A stretch of DNA of 64,000 bases from CAURNT01 sp963539215 (GCA_963539215.1 CAUTJT010000002.1:1-64000), one strand, 5' to 3'. Positions 37,663-46,216 are shown, numbered from the stretch's first letter. Made by a program: numbers and translations. The notes: generated from the sequence alone by a model not told the origin.

Positions 37663-37680
37663 TTATTGTATGATATACAT
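37663..37680 (-). promoter_or_regulatory. asnS leader mini-ORF / hairpin spacer
   Basis: AAAGGAGAGT is followed directly by ATG TAT ATC ATA CAA TAA, five codons, ending three bases before the asnS ATG, which has no close ribosome site. The same bases form a GTATG-TATAT-CATAC hairpin that would bring the AAAGGAG to a normal distance from the asnS ATG. Either termination-reinitiation or a hairpin-bridged site is likely. Confidence 0.5.
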
Positions 37681-37706
37681 ACTCTCCTTTCTAAAATTAT
37701 AATATA

Positions 37707-37735
37707 ATTATACACATTTATAGCTATAATTTCAA
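37707..37735 (-). promoter_or_regulatory. Promoter of the asnS operon
   Basis: TTGAAA, 17-base spacer, TATAAT on the minus strand. It should drive the packed run of genes down to the terminator at 26322. Confidence 0.75.
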
Positions 37736-37737
37736 GT

Positions 37738-38859
37738 TTATTTAATACTTCTAGCCATTTCTAAGAAAGGTATTAGTATATCAAAAAACTTATCTATTTC
37801 TTCAAATGTATTCTCACTTGAAAAACTTACTCTTATGCTACTATTTATACTTTCTTGACTAAGTGCTATTGCTTTAAGTATCTTACTATCCCCTTTATTT
37901 CCAGAACAAGCAGATCCGGTAGATACATATATATCATTTGTTGATAAATAATTAAGTATAACTTCCGCTCTAACACCTTTAAAAGAGTTGTTAATTATTG
38001 AAGGTGATGAATTTTCTGGTGTATTAACATCTACATTTTCAATTTTACTTAATTTTGATAAATAGTATTCTTTTAATTTTTTCATTTTTTCTATTTCTTC
38101 TTTATTATATAAACTAATAGCTTTTAAAAAACCACACACTAATTCATTAGGAAAAGTTCTATGGACTAATCCGTTTGAATTATTTTCGCCATATATTTGT
38201 TCCTTATATTTAACATCTTTTGATATATATAAAGCTCCTATACCTTTTGGACCACCTATTTTATGTGAACTAATACTAAGCAAATCAACTTTAATTTTAG
38301 AAAAATCAACATCTACATGATTTAAGCCTTGTACAAAATCTATGTGTAAATAGGTTTTTTTATTTTTCTCCTTAACGATATCACCTATACATTTCATATC
38401 TTGTATAGTTCCTAATTCATTATTTACCCCTATAATTGATACTAGTATAGTATCTTCTCTTATGGCATTTTTGAAATATTCAATATCTATATTTCCATAT
38501 CTATCAACAGGTATATATTCTAAATCATATCCCTCACTAGCTAATTCTTTAGCGCATATATCTACACTAGCATGTTCTATACTAGATATTAGAAAATGTC
38601 CTTTTTTATGTTTTCTAATAACACTTGTTAAAGCTATATTATTAGCTTCTCCACCACCTGTAGTAAAAACAAAATTTTTAAAATCAAGTCCTAGTCTTTC
38701 TTTTAAAATCTTTTTCTTTTCTTCTAAATACTTACTAAATTTTAAAGATAAGTTATAATTTGCATCAAGATTTATAAAATATTCATCCATAATTTTAATC
38801 ATTTCATCTTTTACTTCTTTTCTAACTTTAGTGGTAGCAGCATTATCAAAATATATCAT
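37738..38859 (-). CDS. Cysteine desulfurase (NifS/IscS-like)
   Basis: The 373-residue PLP enzyme takes sulfur from cysteine for Fe-S clusters or thiolation. It opens MIYFDNAATTKV and has SSIEHASV, the PLP Lys in SISSHKIGGPKGIGALYI and the catalytic Cys loop STGSACSGNKGD. The short form resembles group II NifS-like enzymes. No scaffold gene (iscU/sufU) is adjacent, so the recipient may be a tRNA thiolase such as MnmA or ThiI (inference). Confidence 0.92.
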   Translation of the reverse strand: MIYFDNAATTKVRKEVKDEMIKIMDEYFINLDANYNLSLKFSKYLEEKKKILKERLGLDFKNFVFTTGGGEANNIALTSVIRKHKKGHFLISSIEHASVDICAKELASEGYDLEYIPVDRYGNIDIEYFKNAIREDTILVSIIGVNNELGTIQDMKCIGDIVKEKNKKTYLHIDFVQGLNHVDVDFSKIKVDLLSISSHKIGGPKGIGALYISKDVKYKEQIYGENNSNGLVHRTFPNELVCGFLKAISLYNKEEIEKMKKLKEYYLSKLSKIENVDVNTPENSSPSIINNSFKGVRAEVILNYLSTNDIYVSTGSACSGNKGDSKILKAIALSQESINSSIRVSFSSENTFEEIDKFFDILIPFLEMARSIK

Positions 38860-38877
38860 ATAACCTCCTTAAGTAAA

Positions 38878-38902
38878 ATAAGAGTAGAAGATCTACTCTT
38901 AT
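38878..38902 (-). terminator. Terminator after the GH57 gene
   Basis: An 11-bp stem (ATAAGAGTAGA / TCTACTCTTAT, 3-base loop) overlaps the GH57 stop codon and runs into TTTACTT on the minus strand. Confidence 0.65.
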
Positions 38903-40470
38903 CTAAATATTTTATAATCTATATTACTAAATATATTATCTCTATTTTCAATTTCAGATAACCATTCTTCATCTATACTATTATTTTTTATATCTTCATA
39001 TAATTTAAACAATCTATAACTATGATCGCTAACTTTTTTTTGTGCATATCCAACCATAGTTTTTGTATACATTATAAATGGCCAACAAGAAGTTTGAGCC
39101 AATAATAATTCTCTACTTGCTTGATTTAAAGCTCTAATTAAAAGAGTATCTTCTGTTTCAATTTTAGATATTTCTATCATTTTTTCAGCTGCCTTATGTA
39201 AATGTCTATAAATATAGTCATTTGAACCATCTACCCATACATCAAAGTAGCCATTAGCACCCCAACTTGACATACTTAAATCAACAATTTGATTAACTTT
39301 ATATATATCTAAATACTTAGAAGGTGTAATACTTCCAAAATTGCTATCTTTAATTGCTCTGAATATATATTCCAAGAATATTGGACCTTCATACCACCAA
39401 TGTCCATAAAGCTCTGCATCATAAGGAGATAGTATTATAGGTTTTCTATATTTCATTTTACTTGATAAATATTCAAGTTGTTTACTTCTATTAAACACAA
39501 AATTATAAGCATGATCTATTGCTTTATTTCTTGCTACATCTGGATCATAAACTTTTTTATAAGTCCCATTTTTATCAGTAATTGCATGATATTTTATACC
39601 CATATTACGTCTTACACCATCACTATGTAAATATGGTTTAACATAATCATAATCTAATTCATAAGCAGCATCTTTATGAAATTCTCTATAATCACCATCA
39701 CCTGGATAACCAACTTCTGATGACCACACTTGCTCTGAAGATTCTAAATCTCTAGCAAAAGCTGCTATACCATTTTTAGTATACACTGATGAATATACTC
39801 CATATATTGGCCTTGGGTTTGAATTTAATATACCGTGTGCATCAACTAAGAAATATCTAATTCCTTCTTCTTTTAAATATGAATCTTGACCGTTATAATA
39901 TGCGCACTCTGCAAGCCAAATACCTTTAGGTTCTCTTCCAAAATGTTTCATGTAATCAAGTTTAGCCATTCTTACTTGTGCACGAACAGCATTAGGTATA
40001 TCTTTCATCATAGGTAACATACCATGTGTTGCTGTAACTGGTATTATTTCTAAATTACCTAAATCTTGATAATATCTAAATCTTCCTAATAAATTACCTG
40101 AATATCTAGTATAATATTCTTTACTTCCATTATATAATTTATAATTATGAAGAGCTACCTTATGCATATCAGGATATTCTTTTAATCTATTTAGTTCTAA
40201 TTGGCAAAATTCTATCATTTTATCTAAATGTTTAATATATCTATTTTGTAATAAAGGATCATTTAACATATTAGCTAATGTACCTGATATAGTCATAGTA
40301 ATATTAAAATCTACTTTATCATTTTTTAAATTATCAAACATTTTCAAGATAGGAATGTATGTTTCTGTAATAGCTTCATACAACCAATCTTCTTCTAAAA
40401 ATTCTTCATATTCTGGGTGTCTTACATAAGGTAAATGAGCATGTAAAACAATGCTTAAAAATCCAGACAT
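38899..40470 (-). CDS. GH57 1,4-alpha-glucan branching-enzyme-like protein
   Basis: The 523-residue GH57 enzyme has the N-terminal barrel start GFLSIVLHAHLPYVRHPE, catalytic Glu in KGIWLAECAYY (about residue 188), catalytic Asp in ILSPYDAELYGHWWYEGP (about 349), and a DUF1957-type helical C-terminus (RALNQASRELLLAQTSCWPFI). This matches GH57 glycogen branching enzymes or related maltodextrin enzymes. No other glycogen gene is nearby, so the pathway is not confirmed. Confidence 0.85.
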   Translation of the reverse strand: MSGFLSIVLHAHLPYVRHPEYEEFLEEDWLYEAITETYIPILKMFDNLKNDKVDFNITMTISGTLANMLNDPLLQNRYIKHLDKMIEFCQLELNRLKEYPDMHKVALHNYKLYNGSKEYYTRYSGNLLGRFRYYQDLGNLEIIPVTATHGMLPMMKDIPNAVRAQVRMAKLDYMKHFGREPKGIWLAECAYYNGQDSYLKEEGIRYFLVDAHGILNSNPRPIYGVYSSVYTKNGIAAFARDLESSEQVWSSEVGYPGDGDYREFHKDAAYELDYDYVKPYLHSDGVRRNMGIKYHAITDKNGTYKKVYDPDVARNKAIDHAYNFVFNRSKQLEYLSSKMKYRKPIILSPYDAELYGHWWYEGPIFLEYIFRAIKDSNFGSITPSKYLDIYKVNQIVDLSMSSWGANGYFDVWVDGSNDYIYRHLHKAAEKMIEISKIETEDTLLIRALNQASRELLLAQTSCWPFIMYTKTMVGYAQKKVSDHSYRLFKLYEDIKNNSIDEEWLSEIENRDNIFSNIDYKIFR

Positions 40471-40478
40471 ATAGCCTC

Positions 40479-40871
40479 CTATCTCATCATTATAATGGCA
40501 TCACTTCCATCTAAATAATATTTCTTCCTTTTGGATATAACTTTAAATCCATTTTTTATATATAGATTTATTGCATTCGTATTTTTTTCAGAGACTTCTA
40601 ACAATATTTTTCTTTCATCATTTAATCTATTTAGTAATTTAGTTGCTATACCTCTACTTCTAAACTTTTCATCGACAGCAATCTCAAAAATATCCAAACT
40701 ATCTACGCTATCATAAGTAATCAAATAACCTGCAAAAATATTTTCAAAATACTCTTCATATATATTATACCTTGAATCTTTATAAAATGTATAAAAATCT
40801 TCAATACTTTTAACATCTAAAAAATTTTCATTATGAATTTTAAGCATTAAATGTAAATTCTCGTCATTCAT
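40479..40871 (-). CDS. GNAT acetyltransferase, RimI-like
   Basis: The 130-residue protein has the GNAT acetyl-CoA loop VDEKFRSRGIATKLLNRL and LEVSEKNTNAINLYIKNGF, typical of RimI-type N-alpha-acetyltransferases. It overlaps lepB by eight bases. The first 50 residues are shorter than in RimI. The substrate is unknown. Confidence 0.75.
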   Translation of the reverse strand: MNDENLHLMLKIHNENFLDVKSIEDFYTFYKDSRYNIYEEYFENIFAGYLITYDSVDSLDIFEIAVDEKFRSRGIATKLLNRLNDERKILLEVSEKNTNAINLYIKNGFKVISKRKKYYLDGSDAIIMMR

Positions 40872-42168
40872 TTTCTATGAAACCTGCCCTATTTAAAGGA
40901 TACCATCTAAGCAATAATCTTCCATAAATTCTACTTTTTTTAACATATCCAAAGAATCTTGAATCATTACTATTTGTTGTATTATCTCCCATAGCCATAT
41001 AATAATCATCACTTAAAGTAATTTCTTCATTATTTAATAATTTTTCCATTTTATCTTTACTATATTTAAAATCAAGTATAGGTAATATAAATCTATTATT
41101 TGAATCAGTTAATATATATGTAAATCTTTTCCCATTAAGATTAGATTTTGCAAGTTTTGATACTTGCTCTGGTGTTTGTACATTAAATAAACCAAATATA
41201 TCCTTATATAATTCTTCTGATATTCCCATTCCTAAAAAATCTTGACTAGTCAATAAATTAAATTGATTAGCATTTTCATCATACATAACTATATTTTTTA
41301 ATTTAACCTTATCTCCACGTTTTGGTATGTATATTTCTGGATTAGAAAATAATTTTAATAAACCGTCCACAGTATATTTTCTACCTAAATTTGAATCTTG
41401 TGAATTTAGATATAATGTTCCAGAATTTTCATCTATTCTTAAACTATCACCAAAAGAACCAGTAATTCTTTTAGTATACATAGTCTTATTATCTAAAGGT
41501 TCTCTAAATGCTATAATATCTCCCACTTTAGGATTTTTAAATTTATAAACTATATTATTAGCGAATATTCTATCACCAACAAGTATAGTTGTTTCCATAG
41601 AACCTGTAGGTATCACATAATTTCCTAGGTAATAACCTTGTATAACTATTACAAGAATAATAACATAAATTGTATTAAAATATCTTCTAAATGAAATATT
41701 TTTATCATTTTTAGAATTAAATATTATATATATTAAGTTATAAATTATAGAAAGCATAATTAAATAATTAAAATAAGTATCATCTATACCTATCATAGAT
41801 CTTCCAAAAATTAATATAACTGTATCAAATATCAAAAGACCAGTTAAATAATTTTTCTTTATATATATAGCTAAAAAAATAATAAAATTAATTATAACCG
41901 TAAATAACATTACTTTATTTTTAACAGGTAATATCTCATCATAACTAAAATTTATTTTCAAAGTTAATATAAAAATATTTAATAAAAATAAAGCATTTAG
42001 AATGTATAAAACTCTATCATTTAAAGAAATTTTATTAATTTTTAATCTTTCTACAAAAAAATCCGAAAATTTATCTATATATGATACTACTAATTTTTCT
42101 TTAAACAAATATGATATAAACATAAATCCAGTTATTAAATAAAATAAAATATATATTAAAGTGTTCAT
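40864..42168 (-). CDS. lepB: Signal peptidase I, long polytopic form
   Basis: The 434-residue protease removes signal peptides. The first about 180 residues contain about six hydrophobic segments, far more than the usual one or two. The catalytic Ser lies in YVIPTGSMETTILVGD (about residue 190) and the Lys in MYTKRITGSFGD (about 233). About 130 residues of inserted domain separate these from box D/E (MGDNTTNSNDSRFFGYV). The large secretome (adhesins) would need it. Confidence 0.93.
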   Translation of the reverse strand: MNTLIYILFYLITGFMFISYLFKEKLVVSYIDKFSDFFVERLKINKISLNDRVLYILNALFLLNIFILTLKINFSYDEILPVKNKVMLFTVIINFIIFLAIYIKKNYLTGLLIFDTVILIFGRSMIGIDDTYFNYLIMLSIIYNLIYIIFNSKNDKNISFRRYFNTIYVIILVIVIQGYYLGNYVIPTGSMETTILVGDRIFANNIVYKFKNPKVGDIIAFREPLDNKTMYTKRITGSFGDSLRIDENSGTLYLNSQDSNLGRKYTVDGLLKLFSNPEIYIPKRGDKVKLKNIVMYDENANQFNLLTSQDFLGMGISEELYKDIFGLFNVQTPEQVSKLAKSNLNGKRFTYILTDSNNRFILPILDFKYSKDKMEKLLNNEEITLSDDYYMAMGDNTTNSNDSRFFGYVKKSRIYGRLLLRWYPLNRAGFIENE

Positions 42169-42178
42169 AAGCTCCTCC

Positions 42179-42207
42179 TATATAACTTTAAAAAAAAGAG
42201 GTGTCAA
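42179..42207 (-). promoter_or_regulatory. Possible lepB promoter overlapping the rpmB terminator
   Basis: TTGACA, 17 bases, TATATA on the minus strand. The TTGACA is formed by the terminator stem and its T run, and the -10 lies right before the AGGAGGAGCTT ribosome site, so any transcript would have a very short leader. Read-through from rpmB is the alternative. Confidence 0.35.
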
Positions 42208-42220
42208 TTCTAACACCTTT
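42191..42220 (-). terminator. Terminator of rpmB
   Basis: Stem AGGTGT / ACACCT with an 8-base loop followed by TCTTTTTTTT on the minus strand, 40 bases after rpmB. Confidence 0.7.
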
Positions 42221-42260
42221 TATTACAGTGAAACCCTTATATAAAAGGTGATTCCACTAA

Positions 42261-42521
42261 TTAGTTTGAAAATAAAATTTTAGAAAGTCTAGCACTTAAA
42301 TTATCTTTATTTTCAAGTAATATTTTTTTAACTTGATCTTCATTTTTACCTTTTAATGTTTTCATAGCTTTTGTGCTTACTCTAACCTTAACTTCTTTAC
42401 CATCAAGTGATAATTTCATTGTTTGTAAGTTAGGTCTCCAGATTCTCTTAGTTGCTCTGTGAGAGTGGCTCACTAAATTTCCGTGTCCTACTTTTTTTCC
42501 AAATACTTCACATACTTGCAT
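42261..42521 (-). CDS. rpmB: 50S ribosomal protein L28
   Basis: The 86-residue protein shows CEVFGKKVGHGNLVSHSHRATKRIWRPNLQ at the N-terminus and VRVSTKAMKTLKG in the middle, as in L28. It carries a single Cys near the start and so is the form without the CxxC zinc pairs. An AGGAGGTG ribosome site precedes it. Confidence 0.95.
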   Translation of the reverse strand: MQVCEVFGKKVGHGNLVSHSHRATKRIWRPNLQTMKLSLDGKEVKVRVSTKAMKTLKGKNEDQVKKILLENKDNLSARLSKILFSN

Positions 42522-42554
42522 TACTTACACCTCCTATTACATTTCTAGATTTCC

Positions 42555-42583
42555 ATTATATCATAATTATATTTATTATTCAA
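42555..42583 (-). promoter_or_regulatory. Promoter of rpmB
   Basis: TTGAAT, 17-base spacer, TATAAT on the minus strand; the -35 lies inside the 3' end of the ImmA-like gene. Confidence 0.75.
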
Positions 42584-43004
42584 GTGATAATTTGTACAAA
42601 TTTTTAAATATATTTTCTTCATAAGTATTTTTAGGATAATATAAAACATCATCAGCATTTTCACCAAATAAAAGATAAGCTGCAAATTGATTAGCTTCCT
42701 TCTCGTATACACTATCAAAATTAAGAAAACTATCTTTAATATCAACTAAATCATCATGATCTTTTGAATGCAAAAAATAATGCCCTAATTCATGAGCAAG
42801 TATCATATTAATCATAAAATCACTCATATTTTCATTTATTGCTATAAATTTTTTACCTAATACATCTCTGAAAAAACCTTTTATTTCTCCCAAATCTCTA
42901 TACATTACTGTTATTTTATTTTTTTTAGCTAAATCTTTAGGATTTCTTGTTTTATAAGTATCTACTATTAGAGAAACCTTTTCTTTAATAGTTTCTCTCA
43001 TCAT
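42576..43004 (-). CDS. ImmA/IrrE-family metallopeptidase
   Basis: The 142-residue protein has the zinc protease motif ILAHELGHYFLH (about residue 75-86) and a downstream KEANQFAAYLLFG helix, the hallmark of ImmA/IrrE enzymes that cleave a partner repressor. The start is set at the ATG ATG pair (43004/43001) behind CAGGTAAAA; the frame extends upstream inside the repressor gene but without a site. It overlaps the XRE gene by 20 bases, the classic arrangement. Confidence 0.88.
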   Translation of the reverse strand: MMRETIKEKVSLIVDTYKTRNPKDLAKKNKITVMYRDLGEIKGFFRDVLGKKFIAINENMSDFMINMILAHELGHYFLHSKDHDDLVDIKDSFLNFDSVYEKEANQFAAYLLFGENADDVLYYPKNTYEENIFKNLYKLSLE

Positions 43005-43365
43005 TTTTACCTGTTTTAGTTTCAAAATACATTTCTGATATAACTGCAAATAATTTTTCTTTATCCTCCTCAGATATAGATTCATTATTAAAAAATAAGG
43101 CACTTTTATTTAAAACATCATCATACTCTGATTTTTCTTCAATATTTGCTCCAGCTAAATTTAATATATTTATTTTATCTAATAAATATATTTCACATAA
43201 TGCTGAAAGAACCTTTATAGGAACTTTAGTATTATCATCATCCTCAACTCTCTTAATATTTGTATGAGCGTAATTTATACCTTTTTCCTTTAGTTTACTT
43301 TCAACATCTCTCAACGAAAGTTTTTTTCTCTCTCTATTTTTTTTTAAAGTTGCACCTAATTTCAT
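42985..43365 (-). CDS. XRE-family HTH repressor
   Basis: A 126-residue protein with an N-terminal XRE helix-turn-helix (KLGATLKKNRERKKLSLRDVESKL, residues 1-65) and a C-terminal helical tail that should be the target of the adjacent peptidase. ATG 43365 has TTGGAGG seven bases before it. The promoter -35 lies in an inverted repeat shared with the divergent gene, which implies autoregulation. It may be a relic of a mobile element or a stress switch. Confidence 0.88.
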   Translation of the reverse strand: MKLGATLKKNRERKKLSLRDVESKLKEKGINYAHTNIKRVEDDDNTKVPIKVLSALCEIYLLDKINILNLAGANIEEKSEYDDVLNKSALFFNNESISEEDKEKLFAVISEMYFETKTGKNDERNY

Positions 43366-43392
43366 ATTTGCCTCCAATTATATATATTCTAA

Positions 43393-43421
43393 AGTATATC
43401 ACAGCAGTAATAAAAATGCAA
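43393..43421 (-). promoter_or_regulatory. Promoter of the XRE-ImmA pair
   Basis: TTGCAT, 17-base spacer, TATACT on the minus strand; the -35 is inside one arm of the 43413-43467 inverted repeat. Confidence 0.7.
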
Positions 43422-43467
43422 CAAAAAAAATTTTTGTAATTTTTTTCTTACAAAACTGTTGCATTTT
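43413..43467. promoter_or_regulatory. Operator-like inverted repeat between divergent genes
   Basis: Arms AAAATGCAACA (43413-43423) and TGTTGCATTTT (43457-43467) are perfect 11-bp complements; inner arms TTTTGTAA (about 43432-43439) and TTACAAAA (43449-43456) nest inside. Each outer arm contains the TTGCAT -35 of one divergent promoter, so one bound dimer pair or a loop could shut both. Confidence 0.65.
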
Positions 43468-43487
43468 AATTACAAATATGTTAATAT
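43459..43487 (+). promoter_or_regulatory. Promoter of the small membrane protein
   Basis: TTGCAT, 17-base spacer, TAATAT on the plus strand; the -35 lies in the right arm of the inverted repeat. Confidence 0.6.
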
Positions 43488-43518
43488 AAGTTATAAAAAA
43501 ATTACAGGAGTGATTTAC

Positions 43519-43701
43519 ATGAGAGAATTATTGAAAGATTTAGAAAAAATAGACATTTATCAAACTTTAAAAGAAATATTAACTTCAACTATAGTAATAA
43601 ATTTATTTTTATTAATATTAGACTTCGGAAATTTAGGTTTTAATATTTTCTTCTTATTTTCTTTAATAATACAATTATACGTATATTATATAAATTTTTA
43701 G
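43519..43701 (+). CDS. 60-residue membrane protein divergent from the XRE repressor
   Basis: The frame from ATG 43519, behind ACAGGAGTG, encodes a helical N-terminus (MRELLKDLEKIDIYQTLKEI) and two closely spaced hydrophobic segments ending YVYYINF. I do not recognise it. Its position, a small membrane protein under an XRE operator and followed at once by a terminator, is like toxin or immunity peptides controlled by ImmR/ImmA-type pairs, but no toxicity can be claimed. Confidence 0.7.
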   Translation: MRELLKDLEKIDIYQTLKEILTSTIVINLFLLILDFGNLGFNIFFLFSLIIQLYVYYINF

Positions 43702-43704
43702 AAA

Positions 43705-43724
43705 AAATGGCTTTTCAGCCATTT
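43705..43724. terminator. Bidirectional terminator between the small membrane gene and thiZ
   Basis: An 8-bp stem (AAATGGCT / AGCCATTT, TTTC loop) is flanked by T runs in both directions, ending two convergent units. Confidence 0.8.
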
Positions 43725-44477
43725 TTATTTTAAATATTCTATTAAAACTTTTTTTAATCTTATAAATTCTTCTGAAGTTGTACTTCTTTCATCTAAATTT
43801 ACATCTAAAATATTTGTTATTTTAGCTTCCTTCCCTTTTTTAGCTAAAACATATATTTTATCTGATAAAAGTAGAGTTTCATCTATATCATGAGTAATAA
43901 GAAGTGTTGTAAGATTTAATTCCTTTCTAACAGACATATACCAATCATGCATAGCATATCTTGTTATTTGGTCTAGTGCCGAAAAAGGTTCATCAAGTAA
44001 AACCATATCACTAGAAAAGAAATATGTTCTCAAAAATGCTACTCTTTGTCTTTGTCCACCAGATAATTCTTTAGGGTATTTATCTTTTAATTCTCTTAAA
44101 CCAAATATATCTAATTTAGAATCTATTAAAGCTAAAGCTTCTTTTTTATTTACCTTTTTTATTATTAAAGGAAGCATTACATTTTCAGTAACAGTTTTAA
44201 AAGACAGTAGTAAATCTTTTTGTAGCATATATCCAACTTTTCCATTTATTCCCGTAACATCTTCACCATTAAGAAATATTTTACCAGAATCCGGCTTAAT
44301 CAATCCAGATATAGCATTAAAAATCGTTGTCTTTCCACTTCCAGATTTTCCTATTATACTAACCATTTCTCCAGGTTTTACCTTTATGTTTAAGTGTTCT
44401 ATAAGAAAATCATCACCATAACTAATTTTCAAATCTTCAACAATAAGCTTATTTATTGAATTCATTAGTGAATCCAT
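43725..44477 (-). CDS. thiZ: ABC transporter ATP-binding protein ThiZ
   Basis: A 250-residue ATPase with Walker A GKSGSGKTT, signature LSGGQRQRVAFLRTY, Walker B DMVLLDEPFSALD and switch His ITHD. It is in the nitrate/sulfonate/taurine-like family used by ThiXYZ importers of pyrimidine thiamine precursors. It overlaps thiY by 29 bases. The start could also be ATG 44465. Confidence 0.88.
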   Translation of the reverse strand: MDSLMNSINKLIVEDLKISYGDDFLIEHLNIKVKPGEMVSIIGKSGSGKTTIFNAISGLIKPDSGKIFLNGEDVTGINGKVGYMLQKDLLLSFKTVTENVMLPLIIKKVNKKEALALIDSKLDIFGLRELKDKYPKELSGGQRQRVAFLRTYFFSSDMVLLDEPFSALDQITRYAMHDWYMSVRKELNLTTLLITHDIDETLLLSDKIYVLAKKGKEAKITNILDVNLDERSTTSEEFIRLKKVLIEYLK

Positions 44478-45435
44478 ATCCTTTTTCTATTTCCTTATCT
44501 ATAACTTTTGCATTATACAACCATTGATAGAAACTATCCCATCTATTTTGATCTATTATTCCCCAAGCTTTATCTCCATCAACATATTGATTATTTATCC
44601 ACTTTTGAGAAGCAAGAACAAAATCTCTTTTTTCTTTTAATTCAGGAGAATTTTTTATTAAAATATCTGTAGCTTCCTCAGCATTATCAATAGCAAACAT
44701 ATATCCTTTTTTAAGTGCTGATACGAATTTTTCTGTAATTTCAGGATTGTTTTTTATAAAATCATTATTCCCTATTATAACAGGTGTATAATAATCAAGT
44801 TCTGGAGAAATTTTAGCTTCTAAGAAATTAGTTTTAATTCCTTCAGTTTCAAGAGCTATACCATCCCAAGCATAAAATATCCATGCTGCATCAGTATTAG
44901 TTTTAAGAGCAGAAACTACATCCCAAGAATATGGAATTACGTTTACTTTAGAAAAATCTGCTCCTTCTTTAGCCATTAAATACTTAAGCATACCTTGTTC
45001 TATAGGAGAATCCCAAGTACCATAAGTTTTACCTTCTAAATCTTTAAAACTAGTTACATTCTTATCTTTTAAAGATATCAAACCTGAAGTATTATGTTGT
45101 AATATAGTAGCTAAAACTGTCACCGGTAATTTTTCATCTTTTGAAAAATATGTTCCAAGTTCATCTTGAAAACTTATACCAAATTGTGATTTACCAGAAC
45201 CAATAAGTTGAGTTGTACTTCCTTCAGGTGCAGGTAATATTTCTACATCTAAACCATTTTCTTCAAAATAACCTTTTTCCTTAGCTACAAATATACCTGT
45301 ATGATTAGTATTAGGTGTCCAATCTAAAACTATTTGTACCTTAGTCAACTTCCCTTCTTCCTTCTTTACTTCTTCTTTACCACAACCTATTAAAGTCATT
45401 GCAGTCATCATAACAAAAATTAAAAACTTTTTCAT
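44449..45435 (-). CDS. thiY: Thiamine-precursor binding lipoprotein ThiY (NMT1/THI5-like)
   Basis: The 328-residue lipoprotein (MKKFLIFVMMTAMTLIGCGKE) has the NMT1-like start VQIVLDWTPNTNHTGIFVAKEKGYF and the EILPAPEGSTTQLIGSGKSQFGIS site. ThiY proteins bind formylaminopyrimidine-type intermediates. ATG 45435 sits in an ATGA overlap with the thiX stop behind GGGAGGAAAA; the earlier ATG at 45447 is rejected. Confidence 0.9.
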   Translation of the reverse strand: MKKFLIFVMMTAMTLIGCGKEEVKKEEGKLTKVQIVLDWTPNTNHTGIFVAKEKGYFEENGLDVEILPAPEGSTTQLIGSGKSQFGISFQDELGTYFSKDEKLPVTVLATILQHNTSGLISLKDKNVTSFKDLEGKTYGTWDSPIEQGMLKYLMAKEGADFSKVNVIPYSWDVVSALKTNTDAAWIFYAWDGIALETEGIKTNFLEAKISPELDYYTPVIIGNNDFIKNNPEITEKFVSALKKGYMFAIDNAEEATDILIKNSPELKEKRDFVLASQKWINNQYVDGDKAWGIIDQNRWDSFYQWLYNAKVIDKEIEKGYGFTNEFNK

Positions 45436-46172
45436 TTTTCCTCCCATTTTACTATATATTTCTCAAAAAGTTTAACTAAATTTATAAACAACAAACTAAG
45501 TATAGATATTAATATTATACTTGCAAACATTTTATCAAATAAGAAACCTCTTTTAACTCTTATCATATATACTCCTAATCCATTAAAAGCTCCAAGCCAT
45601 TCAGCCACAACAGCTGCTATTATTGAATAAGAAACAGAAATTCTTAATCCTGAGAAAAAATAAGGTAAACTACTAGGAAGTTTAACATGTATATATTCTT
45701 GAAATTTTGTTGCTCCCATTGATTTTAGTAATATCAAACTATCTTTTTCTACTGATCTATATCCTTCTAAAAGTGCTATAGTTATAGGAAAAAATGTTGT
45801 CATAACTATAAGTATAATTTTTGATGATACTCCATATCCAAACCATAAAACTAGAAGTGGTGCTATAGCAACCGTTGGTATAGTTTGTGTTATAACTATT
45901 ATTGGCATAATAGATTCATATACATATTCAAATTTATCCATAAGTATAGACAAAATAAAAGCAAGCACTACACCTATAACCAATCCCACAATAGATTCAT
46001 ATATAGTATACTTTGTATTATCCATTAATATCAAAAAATCATTTTTAAATGCAAAAAATATATCACTTGGAGAAGGCAATAAAAACTTAGGTATTATTTT
46101 TAAATCTGATACTATCTCCCAAAGTATTAATAATACTATTATAGCGTTATATTTTTTCAAAAATTTAACCAT
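45432..46172 (-). CDS. thiX: ABC transporter permease ThiX
   Basis: A 246-residue permease with about six hydrophobic segments and the EAA-loop pattern LLKSMGATKFQEYIHVKLPSSLPYFFSGL. It is first in thiXYZ. ATG 46172 is chosen because the upstream ATG 46208 lies before the riboswitch terminator hairpin, while AAGGAAG within that hairpin serves 46172. Confidence 0.9.
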   Translation of the reverse strand: MVKFLKKYNAIIVLLILWEIVSDLKIIPKFLLPSPSDIFFAFKNDFLILMDNTKYTIYESIVGLVIGVVLAFILSILMDKFEYVYESIMPIIVITQTIPTVAIAPLLVLWFGYGVSSKIILIVMTTFFPITIALLEGYRSVEKDSLILLKSMGATKFQEYIHVKLPSSLPYFFSGLRISVSYSIIAAVVAEWLGAFNGLGVYMIRVKRGFLFDKMFASIILISILSLLFINLVKLFEKYIVKWEEK

Positions 46173-46173
46173 T

Positions 46174-46201
46174 AAAAAAACTTCCTTTCTGTAAGGAAGT
46201 T
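46174..46201 (-). terminator. Riboswitch-controlled terminator before thiX
   Basis: A 9-bp perfect stem (AACTTCCTT / AAGGAAGTT, 5-base loop) followed by TTTTTTT on the minus strand, directly before the thiX ATG. The AAGGAAG arm is also the only ribosome site, so the same hairpin can block both transcription and translation. Confidence 0.85.
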
Positions 46202-46216
46202 TATTCATACCAAAAA

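Noticed and set aside
42645..42745. Alternative minus-strand frame 42545-42745 overlapping the ImmA-like gene
   Set aside because: It is out of frame with the HELGH-bearing protein, low-complexity and lacks a ribosome site.
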